Positions 16,277 through 24,723 of a stretch of DNA of 64,000 bases are shown piece after piece. The DNA lies in NCBI GenBank assembly GCA_963664845.1, contig OY761615.1, forward strand, positions 4,030,001 to 4,094,000, given 5' to 3'. The stretch's first letter is position 1, and each line of letters starts with the position of its first letter. Made by a program: the position numbers and the translations under genes. Under the pieces are notes generated by a model. The model saw only the letters and a program-made list of their open reading frames with translations, searched no databases and was not told where the DNA came from. The DNA is from CAIYTF01 sp963664845. GTDB taxonomy: Bacteria > Bacteroidota > Ignavibacteria > Ignavibacteriales > Ignavibacteriaceae.

Positions 16277-18154
16277 TCAAACAATAAAATTGCCGCGCTT
16301 GGTATAGTGCGTGTGCAGCAATTTGTGCGATTTATGGCCACAGGGGCCATCGGTCAGGAATTTTTCGTAGATATATTTAACATGCGGGTTTTCATGTGAC
16401 TTCCGCAGTGTTAACGATTCATCTTCAGCATAGATAGCTTCTGCGCGTTTCTGACGGATTTCCGGTGAGGTTGGAATCGGTTGTCCACCGCCACCAAGAC
16501 ATCCACCGGGGCAGGCCATAACTTCAATGAAGTGAACATCATTGAGTTCGCCTCTCTTCAGCATTTCCATAACGGCACGTGCATTGGCAGTTCCATGGGC
16601 AATCATGAATTTCACTTCAACGCCCTCGAGGAAACTCCAGGCCGGAAGAACATTTTCAAGTTTTACCGAGGCTTGTTTAATTCCTTCGAAACCACGGCAT
16701 GGTTCAATGCGTAAGTTTTCGAAGGGAACTTCACGACCGGTTACCAGTTCGTACACGGTTCGCAATGCAGCTTCCATAACGCCGCCTGTTGCGCCAAATA
16801 TTAAACCGGCACCAGATGCATCACCGAATGGATCGTCAAAGTGGGATTTAGGCATTTCGGGCAGGAATATGCCGGCTTCCTTTATCATCTTAGCCAGCTC
16901 ACGCGTGGTAAGTCCGAAGTCAACATCCTTGAAACCGGAAGAATCCATTTCGGGACGATTGCATTCGAATTTTTTTGCCGAGCAGGGCATAACCGCAACG
17001 GTTACAATGTCAGCCGGATCAAGACCTGATTCTTCTGCGTAAAATGATTTGGTTACAGCACCGAACATCTGCTGAGGTGATTTTGCTGTGGACAGATGAT
17101 CCAGATAGTCAGGATAAAAGTGCTCAATGAATTTTACCCATCCCGGTGAACAGGAAGTGAACTGGGGAAGTTTTACAGACGTGTCTTTGTCGACAATCGC
17201 CTTCTTCAACCGCGTAAGTAACTCGGTACCTTCTTCCATGATGGTAAGGTCCGCTGCAAAGTTGGTATCGAACACTTTGTCGAAACCAATTCTGCGCAGG
17301 GCGGTATTGAGTTCGCCGGTGAGCGATGTGCCTGCTTCCATTCCGAATTCCTCGCAGATAGCGGCTCGAGGTGAGGGTGCCGTCTGGATAACAACGTGTT
17401 TCTTGGGATCATCAATTGCACGCCAGATATCGTCGGAAGGATCATTCGTGAAAAGGGCACCGGTCGGACAGCGGTTGATGCACTGCCCGCAATTAATGCA
17501 GACAACTTCAGCCAGTGGCCGTTCCATGAAGGTCGATATATGTGTCTTGTCGCCTCGGTCAACCGCTTCAAGCACGCCAACTTCCTGCAGATCTATGCAG
17601 GTGCGAACGCAGCGTCTGCAAAGTACGCATTTGTCCATGTCCCGCTGGACTGAATAGGATGATTTATCTATTTCAAACCGCTTTTTATCCGGATGCCCAA
17701 ACGTGAAACCGTCAACACCATATTCTGAAGCCAGCGATCTGAGCTCGCAGTTTTTATTTCGTACACAGGTATAGCACTCGCCATAATGCTCACTCAGCAG
17801 TAAATCAATAACATGCCGCCGCGCTTTACGCACTTTTTCGGTTGATGTTTTAATTTTAATTTGTGAAGTAATAGGGAATGCGCAGGCTGCCTGCAGCGTT
17901 CTCATGCCCTCAACTTCCACTACGCATATGCGGCAAACCCCGGCGATGCAGAGGTCTTCGTGATGGCATAACGTTGGGATCTTAACCTGATTTTCCCTGC
18001 AGGCCTCAAGAATTGTTGACCCCAGAGGAACCTGGACTTTTTTCTCGTTGATTTCAACGGAAATCATAGCACCTATTTGCGTCGGGTCATTTGGTTTTTT
18101 GATACGGAGTGCCTGTTGGCTTATTGGGGCGCGGGATTCAACTTTACTATTCAT
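16277..18154 (-). CDS. hydA: [FeFe]-hydrogenase catalytic subunit HydA (multimeric, NAD-linked type)
   Basis: 625 residues from ATG 18154, the start that overlaps the hydB stop by 8 bp; the open frame extends to 18259 inside hydB. Domains in order: [2Fe-2S] (C63, C74, C77, C91), His/Cys [4Fe-4S] (H123, C127, C130, C136), two [4Fe-4S] (C176-C179-C182-C186 and C219-C222-C225-C229), then the H-cluster domain. The H-cluster has TSCSPGW (C335), MPCSAKKFE (C391) and EVMACPGGCLGGGGQP (C548, C552). Position 336 is Ser where well-studied enzymes have a proton-relay Cys (TSCCP). The length and domain order match HydA of the HydABC complexes, which couple H2 to NAD(H), with or without ferredoxin. The maturases HydEFG are not in the window. 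Confidence 0.95.
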   Translation of the reverse strand: MNSKVESRAPISQQALRIKKPNDPTQIGAMISVEINEKKVQVPLGSTILEACRENQVKIPTLCHHEDLCIAGVCRICVVEVEGMRTLQAACAFPITSQIKIKTSTEKVRKARRHVIDLLLSEHYGECYTCVRNKNCELRSLASEYGVDGFTFGHPDKKRFEIDKSSYSVQRDMDKCVLCRRCVRTCIDLQEVGVLEAVDRGDKTHISTFMERPLAEVVCINCGQCINRCPTGALFTNDPSDDIWRAIDDPKKHVVIQTAPSPRAAICEEFGMEAGTSLTGELNTALRRIGFDKVFDTNFAADLTIMEEGTELLTRLKKAIVDKDTSVKLPQFTSCSPGWVKFIEHFYPDYLDHLSTAKSPQQMFGAVTKSFYAEESGLDPADIVTVAVMPCSAKKFECNRPEMDSSGFKDVDFGLTTRELAKMIKEAGIFLPEMPKSHFDDPFGDASGAGLIFGATGGVMEAALRTVYELVTGREVPFENLRIEPCRGFEGIKQASVKLENVLPAWSFLEGVEVKFMIAHGTANARAVMEMLKRGELNDVHFIEVMACPGGCLGGGGQPIPTSPEIRQKRAEAIYAEDESLTLRKSHENPHVKYIYEKFLTDGPCGHKSHKLLHTHYTKRGNFIV

Positions 18155-19364
18155 GATGAACTCCATTTCCATTGTGTTGAAATACTTCTGCTGAAAAATT
18201 TTCCAGGACCGAAAGGAATGAATTGGGGCTGGACTGTCCCAAACCGCACTTCGACGCAACCTGCATCGTTTGTGCCAATTCCTTCAGGTTGCGGACCTCA
18301 GCAAAGGTGTATTTTCCGCTCCGTAATTTTTTAACTCCTTCAAGAAGCTTAACATTGCCCACGCGGCACGGAGTGCACTGTCCACAAGATTCTTCAACAA
18401 AGAACTCCATGAAGTTTTGCAGGACATAGAGCATATCCCTGCTTTCATTGAAGATCATTATCGAACCACCGGTGGCAGCATCTTCAAAAGCCAGCTTGCG
18501 ATGGAAATGAGATTTGGGAATGCAAACGCCTGAAGCGCCGCCCACCTGAACCGCTTTTGCGTTCTTTGCTTCAACCAATTCGAGAATTTCCTTTAGGGTG
18601 ATGCCCCAGGGTAATTCGTATACGCCTGGTTTTGCACAATCGCCTGAAATGGAGAATAGTTTTGATCCGGTTGATTTATCGGTGCCGTGAGTGCTGAACC
18701 ATTGGCCGCTTTTCAATACAATATGGGGAACGGCTGCCAGTGTCTCCACGTTATTGACCACAGTAGGGCATCCCATAAATCCGGTATTTACAGGATAGGG
18801 AGGCCGGTTCCTGGGCTCGCCACGGTGTCCTTCAAGCGATTCGATGAGTGCAGTTTCTTCTCCGCAAACATAGGCGCCGGACCCAAGACGTATTTGAATG
18901 TCAAAACTGAAATTTTCTGTTCCCAGAATATTTTTCCCCAACAGATTCTGTTTGCGCATATCTGCCAGGTAGTTCTCAAGAAATTCCAGCATATAGTAGT
19001 ATTCGCCCCGCAGGTAGAGTATTCCAATTTGAGCACCGATTGTATAACCGGCAATCACCATACCATCAAAAACAAGAGCGGGGTATTCAAGCAGAAGTAC
19101 TCTGTCCTTGAATGTACCTGGTTCGCCTTCATCCGCATTGCAGACAATAAATTTTTTCTCTGCTGAAGCCGCTGCGGTGATCATCCATTTGGTTGAGGTT
19201 GGGAATCCTGCGCCCCCGCGCCCTTTTAATTTGGACTCACGGAGTTCGAGGAGAATATTTTCTCTGCCCATTTGAAGGGCTTTTTTGATTGAAGTACCGG
19301 GATCATAGTCGCTGAAGAGAACAACGCCTTTTCTGATGGTTTTTTCTATTTGTAATTCTTCCAT
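18147..19364 (-). CDS. hydB: NuoF-like hydrogenase subunit HydB (NADH/FMN/Fe-S), short form
   Basis: 405 residues. This is the diaphorase subunit, with FMN/NADH-binding motifs GRGGAGFPTSTKW, CNADEGEPGTFKDR and EETALIESLEGHRGEPR, and a [4Fe-4S] cluster at C327, C330, C333 and C373 (SCGQCTPCR, SKCGLGQ). It lacks both the N-terminal thioredoxin-like [2Fe-2S] domain and the C-terminal double [4Fe-4S] ferredoxin domain found in the roughly 600-residue HydB of bifurcating enzymes such as Thermotoga and Acetobacterium. It passes electrons between NAD(H) and HydA. Whether ferredoxin also takes part is therefore open. The gene is 10 bp from hydC and overlaps hydA by 8 bp. Confidence 0.94.
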   Translation of the reverse strand: MEELQIEKTIRKGVVLFSDYDPGTSIKKALQMGRENILLELRESKLKGRGGAGFPTSTKWMITAAASAEKKFIVCNADEGEPGTFKDRVLLLEYPALVFDGMVIAGYTIGAQIGILYLRGEYYYMLEFLENYLADMRKQNLLGKNILGTENFSFDIQIRLGSGAYVCGEETALIESLEGHRGEPRNRPPYPVNTGFMGCPTVVNNVETLAAVPHIVLKSGQWFSTHGTDKSTGSKLFSISGDCAKPGVYELPWGITLKEILELVEAKNAKAVQVGGASGVCIPKSHFHRKLAFEDAATGGSIMIFNESRDMLYVLQNFMEFFVEESCGQCTPCRVGNVKLLEGVKKLRSGKYTFAEVRNLKELAQTMQVASKCGLGQSSPNSFLSVLENFSAEVFQHNGNGVHHE

Positions 19365-19374
19365 GATGTCCTCT

Positions 19375-19848
19375 TCACTTTATTTCACTGAGAATTTCGA
19401 CGGCTTTTTCGGGTGTAACTTTAACGTAGACGCGTTCGTTAACCACCATTGCCGGTCCCTGGTCGCACATGCCGAGGCAATTGGTGAACTCGAGCTGAAT
19501 TCGCTTGTCTTTGGTGGTTTGCCCAAAGGTAATTCCAAGTTCACGTTCAATTGCATGGACAATGTGGCATTTGCCAACCATATCGCAACTGATTGTCTGG
19601 CAAAGCCTGACAATATTTCTGCCCTGAGATTCAGGGTGCAGGAATGAATAGAATGAGATAACACTGTATACTTCAACGGGGTGTATGGATAACTGACGGG
19701 CAACTTCCTGTTGCGCAAAATCAGTAATACATTTATGTCGTAACTGCAGAGCCTGCAGAATCGGGAGGAGAGCGGATCGGTCTTTTCCGTAGGTTTCGGT
19801 CAGATCAATGATCTCGTCAACAAGTGAATTTCTTTCATATACCAGCAT
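19375..19848 (-). CDS. hydC: NuoE-like [2Fe-2S] hydrogenase subunit HydC
   Basis: 157 residues, the full NuoE-type length. An N-terminal helical bundle (about 10-75) is followed by a thioredoxin-like [2Fe-2S] domain with ligands C83, C88 (CQTISC), C124 and C128 (CLGMC). It supplies the one-electron cluster next to the HydB flavin. The start ATG at 19848 lies inside the 3' end of the preceding receiver gene (14-bp overlap), which ties hydrogenase expression directly to the regulatory genes upstream. Confidence 0.94.
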   Translation of the reverse strand: MLVYERNSLVDEIIDLTETYGKDRSALLPILQALQLRHKCITDFAQQEVARQLSIHPVEVYSVISFYSFLHPESQGRNIVRLCQTISCDMVGKCHIVHAIERELGITFGQTTKDKRIQLEFTNCLGMCDQGPAMVVNERVYVKVTPEKAVEILSEIK

Positions 19849-20230
19849 TTCGATTCTCCGGTGTTTTTTTGAGGAACTTCTCTACTTTTGAAACCAATTC
19901 ATCAGGTGAGATTGGTTTTTCGACAAATTCATCCACCGGAGCCATGGTCCCGGTGGTGAACTCGATGCCAAGGGTTTTCGAAATAGACGTGTACATTATA
20001 ATGGGAGTTTTTATTCCGGAACGGCGGAATTTTTGGGCAAGGAAGAAACCGTCATCAGGTTCATTCATGATGACATCAAGGATGATAAGATCAGGATTCC
20101 TTTCCGTTACGATCTTATATCCGTCATCCGGATTATTGGCGGTCAGAACATCGAAACCGCGTGCCCGGAGTATCAGGCTGCTGGCATCGAGAATATCGGG
20201 ATCATCATCAATTACGGCGATCATAGCCAT
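19835..20230 (-). CDS. Stand-alone response regulator receiver domain
   Basis: 131 residues, receiver domain only. It has the acidic pocket (IDDDPD), phospho-acceptor Asp in PDLIILDVIMNEPDDG, a conserved Thr/Ser region (MYTSIS) and a Lys near the end in VEKPISPDEL. It has no DNA-binding or other output domain. Encoded between the RR-PAS-kinase gene (14 bp away) and hydC (14-bp overlap), it is probably a phosphorelay intermediate or acts by protein contact, possibly on the hydrogenase itself. It is similar in style to the receiver at 21792-22199. Confidence 0.92.
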   Translation of the reverse strand: MAMIAVIDDDPDILDASSLILRARGFDVLTANNPDDGYKIVTERNPDLIILDVIMNEPDDGFFLAQKFRRSGIKTPIIMYTSISKTLGIEFTTGTMAPVDEFVEKPISPDELVSKVEKFLKKTPENRNAGI

Positions 20231-20244
20231 ATTGTAGTTCCTTA

Positions 20245-21789
20245 TTAGTTGACTAAATGAGGTTGATTTAAGTTCTCCAGATTCTGAATCCTAGGAAAAT
20301 ATAGAGTAAACGTCGAGCCATCTCCGAAGGTGCTCTGACATTCGATCTTTCCGTCATACGATTCTACTATTCGTTTGACTATGGAGAGACCGAGTCCTGT
20401 ACCGTGAATGTTTTTGGTTCTTTCGTTTTTTGCTCTGAAAAATTCGGTAAATAATTTGTTTTTTTCTTCCGGCTTCAGCCCGATGCCGGTGTCACTGATC
20501 TGAATGATAACGGATATCCCGTCTTCCTTTATGGATATGGTAATCGAGCCGCTTTCTTTATTGTATTTAACAGCGTTGCTTAGCAGGTTCAGGAAGAGGC
20601 GTTGCAATTCGTTCTGATCAGCCCGGATAGAAATCTTCTTTTCTGCCGCAGGGGACACGATTTGCAGATGCTTCTTCTCAATGTCGATCTTAAGCAGTGC
20701 AAGTGTTTCGTTGATTACATCTTCCAACGCCAGTTCTTTTATTTCACGAGTTACTTTGTGCATCTCCATGCGGGAGATGTCAAGCAAATCGTTAATCATA
20801 AGCAGCAGCGAGTCTAATCTGAAACGGGAACGTTTCAGGAAATCAGTTTTCTGTGCTTCCTCTACCTTGATTTCCGGTTTGGTAAGAATATCAAGGAATC
20901 CTATAGTGGCGGCAATGGGAGCCTTAAGTTCGTGCGCCACCATGGAGACAAACTGTGATTTGAGAAGTTCAAGTTTTTTAAACTCGGTGATGTTCTTTAG
21001 TACCAGCACTACACCGGCCAATGTGCCATCCGGTTGTTTAACCGGTGAAATGGTCGCTTCGATGTAGATCTCTTTTTCCACATCTGTATTTATCTCAATG
21101 GTGAACGAGTTTTCCTGGCGCTCTTCCTTAAGAAAGTTGACATCCAACAGTGAAATGATCTCAGCTGGAAAGTGCTCAATTATGGGAATACCTATTGGCA
21201 TATAGGGAATATTAAGCAGTGAGAGGGACGCCTGGTTGCAATAGACAGATTCGCCGTTTTTATTGATAACCACAACTCCATCCCGGAGAGAATTTATGAT
21301 GGTTTTCAATCGGGTGCGCTCGAAAGCAACTTCCAGCAGGCTTTCCTCACGCTCTTTTCTCAGCCTTTCAGTTTCAAGCAGCAGTTTTCGTTTCTCAATT
21401 CCCTTGCTCAACTGCTGAATCAGCTCCTCAGGAGAAAATGGTTTGAGGATATAGCCATCGGCCCCCAGCTTGGTCGCTTCGATGGCCGTTTCATAAGAGG
21501 CGTATGCGGTAGCAATAAAACAAATGGTATAAGGCCGTTTTTTCCTAATCTCGCGAAGAACTTCGATACCGTTAATATCCGGCATCTTCAAATCGATAAC
21601 GGCAAGATCAAAATCTTTTGCCGTGGCCAATGAGATACCATCTGTTCCGTTGGCTGCTGTCTCAACGTGATATCCTTCTCCCTGCAGAATCCTTTTTACG
21701 GCGTTCCTGAGGGCTTCCTCATCATCAATCAGGATGATGTTAACGGCAGCCGCTTCCTGCATACGCGTCTCTGATGAATTTTCTGCCAC
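20245..21789 (-). CDS. Receiver-PAS-histidine kinase hybrid
   Basis: 514 residues. The N-terminal receiver (about 15-130) has Asp in FDLAVIDLKMPDING and Lys in YILKPFSPEEL. A coiled-coil linker follows (KRKLLLETERLRKEREES), then a PAS domain (about 165-280, LRDGVVVINKNGESVYCN), HisKA with His in VSMVAHELKAPIAATIGF, and HATPase with NLLSNAVKYN, DTGIGL and GTGLGLSIVKRI. A receiver placed before the kinase fits a relay in which the upstream H-cluster sensor kinase phosphorylates or tunes this protein. The gene starts 2 bp after the preceding receiver gene ends. It has no transmembrane segment, so it is cytoplasmic. Confidence 0.94.
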   Translation of the reverse strand: MAENSSETRMQEAAAVNIILIDDEEALRNAVKRILQGEGYHVETAANGTDGISLATAKDFDLAVIDLKMPDINGIEVLREIRKKRPYTICFIATAYASYETAIEATKLGADGYILKPFSPEELIQQLSKGIEKRKLLLETERLRKEREESLLEVAFERTRLKTIINSLRDGVVVINKNGESVYCNQASLSLLNIPYMPIGIPIIEHFPAEIISLLDVNFLKEERQENSFTIEINTDVEKEIYIEATISPVKQPDGTLAGVVLVLKNITEFKKLELLKSQFVSMVAHELKAPIAATIGFLDILTKPEIKVEEAQKTDFLKRSRFRLDSLLLMINDLLDISRMEMHKVTREIKELALEDVINETLALLKIDIEKKHLQIVSPAAEKKISIRADQNELQRLFLNLLSNAVKYNKESGSITISIKEDGISVIIQISDTGIGLKPEEKNKLFTEFFRAKNERTKNIHGTGLGLSIVKRIVESYDGKIECQSTFGDGSTFTLYFPRIQNLENLNQPHLVN

Positions 21790-21791
21790 GC

Positions 21792-22199
21792 TTATTTCTT
21801 TGCCACTTCGTAATACTGATCAATTTTTTGGATCAGATCTTCAACCGATATCGGCTTATTCAATACGGCATCACATTTCAGCCATTCCTTTTCCTCGGCA
21901 GTATAAGCTTCAAATTTGAAACCGGTAACATAGGCCGCAGAGGTCATCATTATGACGGGAATTTTTCTTCCCAGTTCGGTTTTCTTGATCTGGTAGGTTA
22001 ACATAAAACCCGAGTCCATTTCTTCCATCATAAGATCGGTTGCCACGGCGTCCGGTTTTTTCTCATTAAATATTTTTAAAGCTTCTTTTGAATCTGTCGA
22101 AGTATATACAGTATAGCCTTCATTTTCGAGAAGAGCTTTTAATTGGCTGATGATATCAGTGTCGTCGTCAACAATGAGGATAGAACGATTTGTCTTCAT
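21792..22199 (-). CDS. Stand-alone response regulator receiver domain
   Basis: 135 residues, receiver only: acidic pair IVDDDTDI, Asp in PDAVATDLMMEEMDSG, Thr/Ser in IMMTSAAY and Lys in VLNKPISVEDL. No output domain follows. The gene lies 11 bp after the H-cluster sensor kinase and 2 bp before the receiver-PAS-kinase, so it is the first candidate substrate of the sensor kinase. An AGGAAC sequence before the ATG may serve as ribosome-binding site. Confidence 0.92.
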   Translation of the reverse strand: MKTNRSILIVDDDTDIISQLKALLENEGYTVYTSTDSKEALKIFNEKKPDAVATDLMMEEMDSGFMLTYQIKKTELGRKIPVIMMTSAAYVTGFKFEAYTAEEKEWLKCDAVLNKPISVEDLIQKIDQYYEVAKK

Positions 22200-22210
22200 G
22201 ATGTTCCTGT

Positions 22211-24205
22211 TTAGTTAATTAAAGATTCACTTAAAGATAATTTTTTTGCCAGCTTGACGGAGAAAGAGGAGCCTTCACCCACCGTGCTTTGAAACGAAAT
22301 GTCACCTTTGTGCATTTTGATAATACCATATGCGATGGCCATGCCCAGCCCGGTTCCCTTTCCGATCTTCTTGGTGGTGAAGAAGGGGGTGAAAATGCTT
22401 TTGTAATTTTCGCGGGGAATGCCGCAACCGGAATCGGTAATGAGCACCTTCAAGTGCTCATCGGCTGCATCCTCAATTTTGAGTGAAAGCTTTTTAACCG
22501 TGGACGATTCCATAGCTTCTGCTGCATTCATAATAAGATTCAGAAAAACCTGTTCAATCTGATCTTTGTCGGCTTCAATCACCGGATCACCGGCATCCAA
22601 ATTCATTTCCACTTTGACTCCCGCGAAGGCTGCCTGTGGTTTCACTTTTTTTACAATTTGTGAAAGCAGCTCAAAGAGATCGAATTTTTGCAGGGAAAGT
22701 TTTCCCTGACGCGCGAAATTTAAGAGATTTGCAACAATATTTTTGCACCGGTTGGCTTCGGTCATTATAATACTCAGATCATCGGAGCACCCGTTGCCTG
22801 CTTCTTTTTTCTCAACTTCCTTTTTTATCAGTGATGCGTAAAGCATTATGGTCCCCAGCGGGTTATTGATCTCGTGCGCGATGCCCGCTGCAAGCTGCCC
22901 AATAGATGCGAGCTTTTCAGCAGAGTGCAATTGCTCCTGTGTGGTGCGCAGGGTTTCATAGGCATGCTGCAGTTCATCGATGAGGTAGGGCAGGCACATT
23001 TCCTTTTCAGCCAGATTTTTTGCCACGGTTACGGCAAACTCTCTGCAGGTGAAATAGCCGCAGGCACCGCAATTTAATCTGTCCTGTGCAGAAGCTTTAT
23101 TAATTGTGGCCAGTATCTCGTTAACTTTTTCTTCTTCGGGTGTGGCGCGCCGCTGGTCGCAGTTCTCAAATTCCCGGTGTAAGTCCAGATTTCTGCTGTT
23201 ATAGAGCTGGCTCTGCCAAACTTTTTTATCAACCAGATTAACGCTGTCTTTTATGAACTCGATAACTTTTTCGCGTCGGCCATAATAGTTGAGGCTTGAA
23301 TCTATTCCAGGCCCGCTTATGCACCCTTCACAAAAGAGAATGTCAACAAACTTTGCATTGATCTGATTATTGGTTATCTCGTCGATGATTTCGAGGCATT
23401 TGCTCTTTCCTTCAACTACGATGATTTCTTTTTCCAGAATGTCACCGGACAATTCCGCAGTTTTCAGCAGACCACCGGCAAGCGGATAGGTTTTTCCCAT
23501 AAACGCATGTGGAGGATCAAAATCAGATTCTTCAAGTTCATCAATTGCTATCCCGGCGCCGGTGAACATGTCCTTAATTTCAGCAAAGGTAAATGCAGCA
23601 TCAACCGAATTACGTACGCTTTCACCAAGGATTTCAGCTTTTTTTGCGGTGCAGGGCCCTATAAACACAATTTGGTAGGACTCGTCAAAAGTTGTCCGCA
23701 AATAGCGGCCAAGGGCTGCCATTGGGGAAACAATCTTTGCAAGATTAGGAGCCAGTTCGGGCCGGTATTTCTCAATATAGTTGCATACAGCAGGGCAACT
23801 CGAACTGATGATTGTTTTTACGTCAGAGTCCTGAAGTTCTTTTGCATAAAGGGGACTGATCAGATCAGCTCCGAAGGCTGTTTCAATAACCTTATAGAAA
23901 CCAAGTTTTCGCAGTGCTGAGGGGACTTTTTTGTAGTTCGAGTGCCATGAAGCGGCAAAAGATGGGGCAACCATTGCAATTGCTTTCTGCGATTGCAGGG
24001 CGGCCTGCAATTCGGGAGATACCCAGGATAATACTTGTTTTGCTCCTTGTGTGCAGACCTTAACACAATGCCCACAGGCAATGCACCTCTCCTGTACAAT
24101 AGATGCTTGCCCATTGACAACCAGTATTGCTTTGGCAGGGCATTCCCTAATGCATCCATAGCATCTTTTACAGAGATCGGGTATAGCTGTTATTATTCCA
24201 TTCAT
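22211..24205 (-). CDS. Sensory [FeFe]-hydrogenase-like protein fused to a histidine kinase (putative H2/redox sensor)
   Basis: 664 residues in one chain. Residues 10-55 form a two-[4Fe-4S] ferredoxin domain (CKRCYGCIRECP, CIACGHCVKVC). Residues about 75-330 are an H-cluster-type domain with the three Cys motifs in altered form: SSSCPAVC (C137, C141), GPCTAKKAE (C185) and FCEGCISGPG (C292, C295). An extra Fe-S domain has C379, C382, C387 and C404 (NCGACGYFTC). A short coiled coil leads to HisKA (H444 in GIAHEINNPL) and HATPase (NLIMNAAEAME, DSGCGIP, GKGTGLGMAI). It belongs with the putative sensory [FeFe]-hydrogenase groups, known elsewhere as PAS- or kinase-linked proteins. It is the first gene of the operon ending in hydA. 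Sensing of H2 or redox state is inference from this layout. Confidence 0.92.
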   Translation of the reverse strand: MNGIITAIPDLCKRCYGCIRECPAKAILVVNGQASIVQERCIACGHCVKVCTQGAKQVLSWVSPELQAALQSQKAIAMVAPSFAASWHSNYKKVPSALRKLGFYKVIETAFGADLISPLYAKELQDSDVKTIISSSCPAVCNYIEKYRPELAPNLAKIVSPMAALGRYLRTTFDESYQIVFIGPCTAKKAEILGESVRNSVDAAFTFAEIKDMFTGAGIAIDELEESDFDPPHAFMGKTYPLAGGLLKTAELSGDILEKEIIVVEGKSKCLEIIDEITNNQINAKFVDILFCEGCISGPGIDSSLNYYGRREKVIEFIKDSVNLVDKKVWQSQLYNSRNLDLHREFENCDQRRATPEEEKVNEILATINKASAQDRLNCGACGYFTCREFAVTVAKNLAEKEMCLPYLIDELQHAYETLRTTQEQLHSAEKLASIGQLAAGIAHEINNPLGTIMLYASLIKKEVEKKEAGNGCSDDLSIIMTEANRCKNIVANLLNFARQGKLSLQKFDLFELLSQIVKKVKPQAAFAGVKVEMNLDAGDPVIEADKDQIEQVFLNLIMNAAEAMESSTVKKLSLKIEDAADEHLKVLITDSGCGIPRENYKSIFTPFFTTKKIGKGTGLGMAIAYGIIKMHKGDISFQSTVGEGSSFSVKLAKKLSLSESLIN

Positions 24206-24723
24206 ACAGAAGCAAAATATATAATCCTTCTCCTGCCTTTCAGCATTTAAAGTGCCAAACTATTTCCGGAGAATGGGCAATTTTAAGGACTTTTTAATCT
24301 TTTGATGCCCGGATGAGTCAATTATGGACAAGATGAAAATATCTGTTGAAAACGCGGTAATCCTTTTATAAACAATAAGTTAACGTAGCTTGATGACCAT
24401 GGCAACGGGTTATGGCTTCAACCGGTCGGTGTGGGCTTGAACAAGAGTAGGGCAAAATTCTATGCACTATTGATTGAATTTCTTACTTTCAAGAAAGCCC
24501 ATTCTTCATTTATAAGAATACTTGCCAAATAGAAAGTGACACGGAAAGTATGGGCCCACCGTTTTTTCGTGTTAATAGACATCTATCCACCCGTTTCCCA
24601 TAGACCGGCTACGAACATCATTAATATTTTTTAATCCATTTTTAAGATGGTATTAATGAAGGAGTGGTAACTTTGGTCTGTAATTAGTTTAATTCATTTC
24701 TATAATCTTATTAAGGAGACAAT
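24206..24723. other. Divergent intergenic region upstream of the hydrogenase operon and the Lys/Ala-repeat gene
   Basis: 518 bp with no gene I can support. It must hold the promoter of the seven-gene hydrogenase operon (leftward) and that of the gene at 24724 (rightward). No operator-like inverted repeat or known riboswitch was recognised. A Shine-Dalgarno AAGGAG at 24713-24718 serves the rightward gene. Confidence 0.5.

Noticed and set aside
24701..24706. TATAAT as a promoter -10 box for the Lys/Ala-repeat gene
   Set aside because: It lies only 17 bp before the ATG, which would place the transcript start on the ribosome-binding site, and no -35 box fits at 17 bp spacing.
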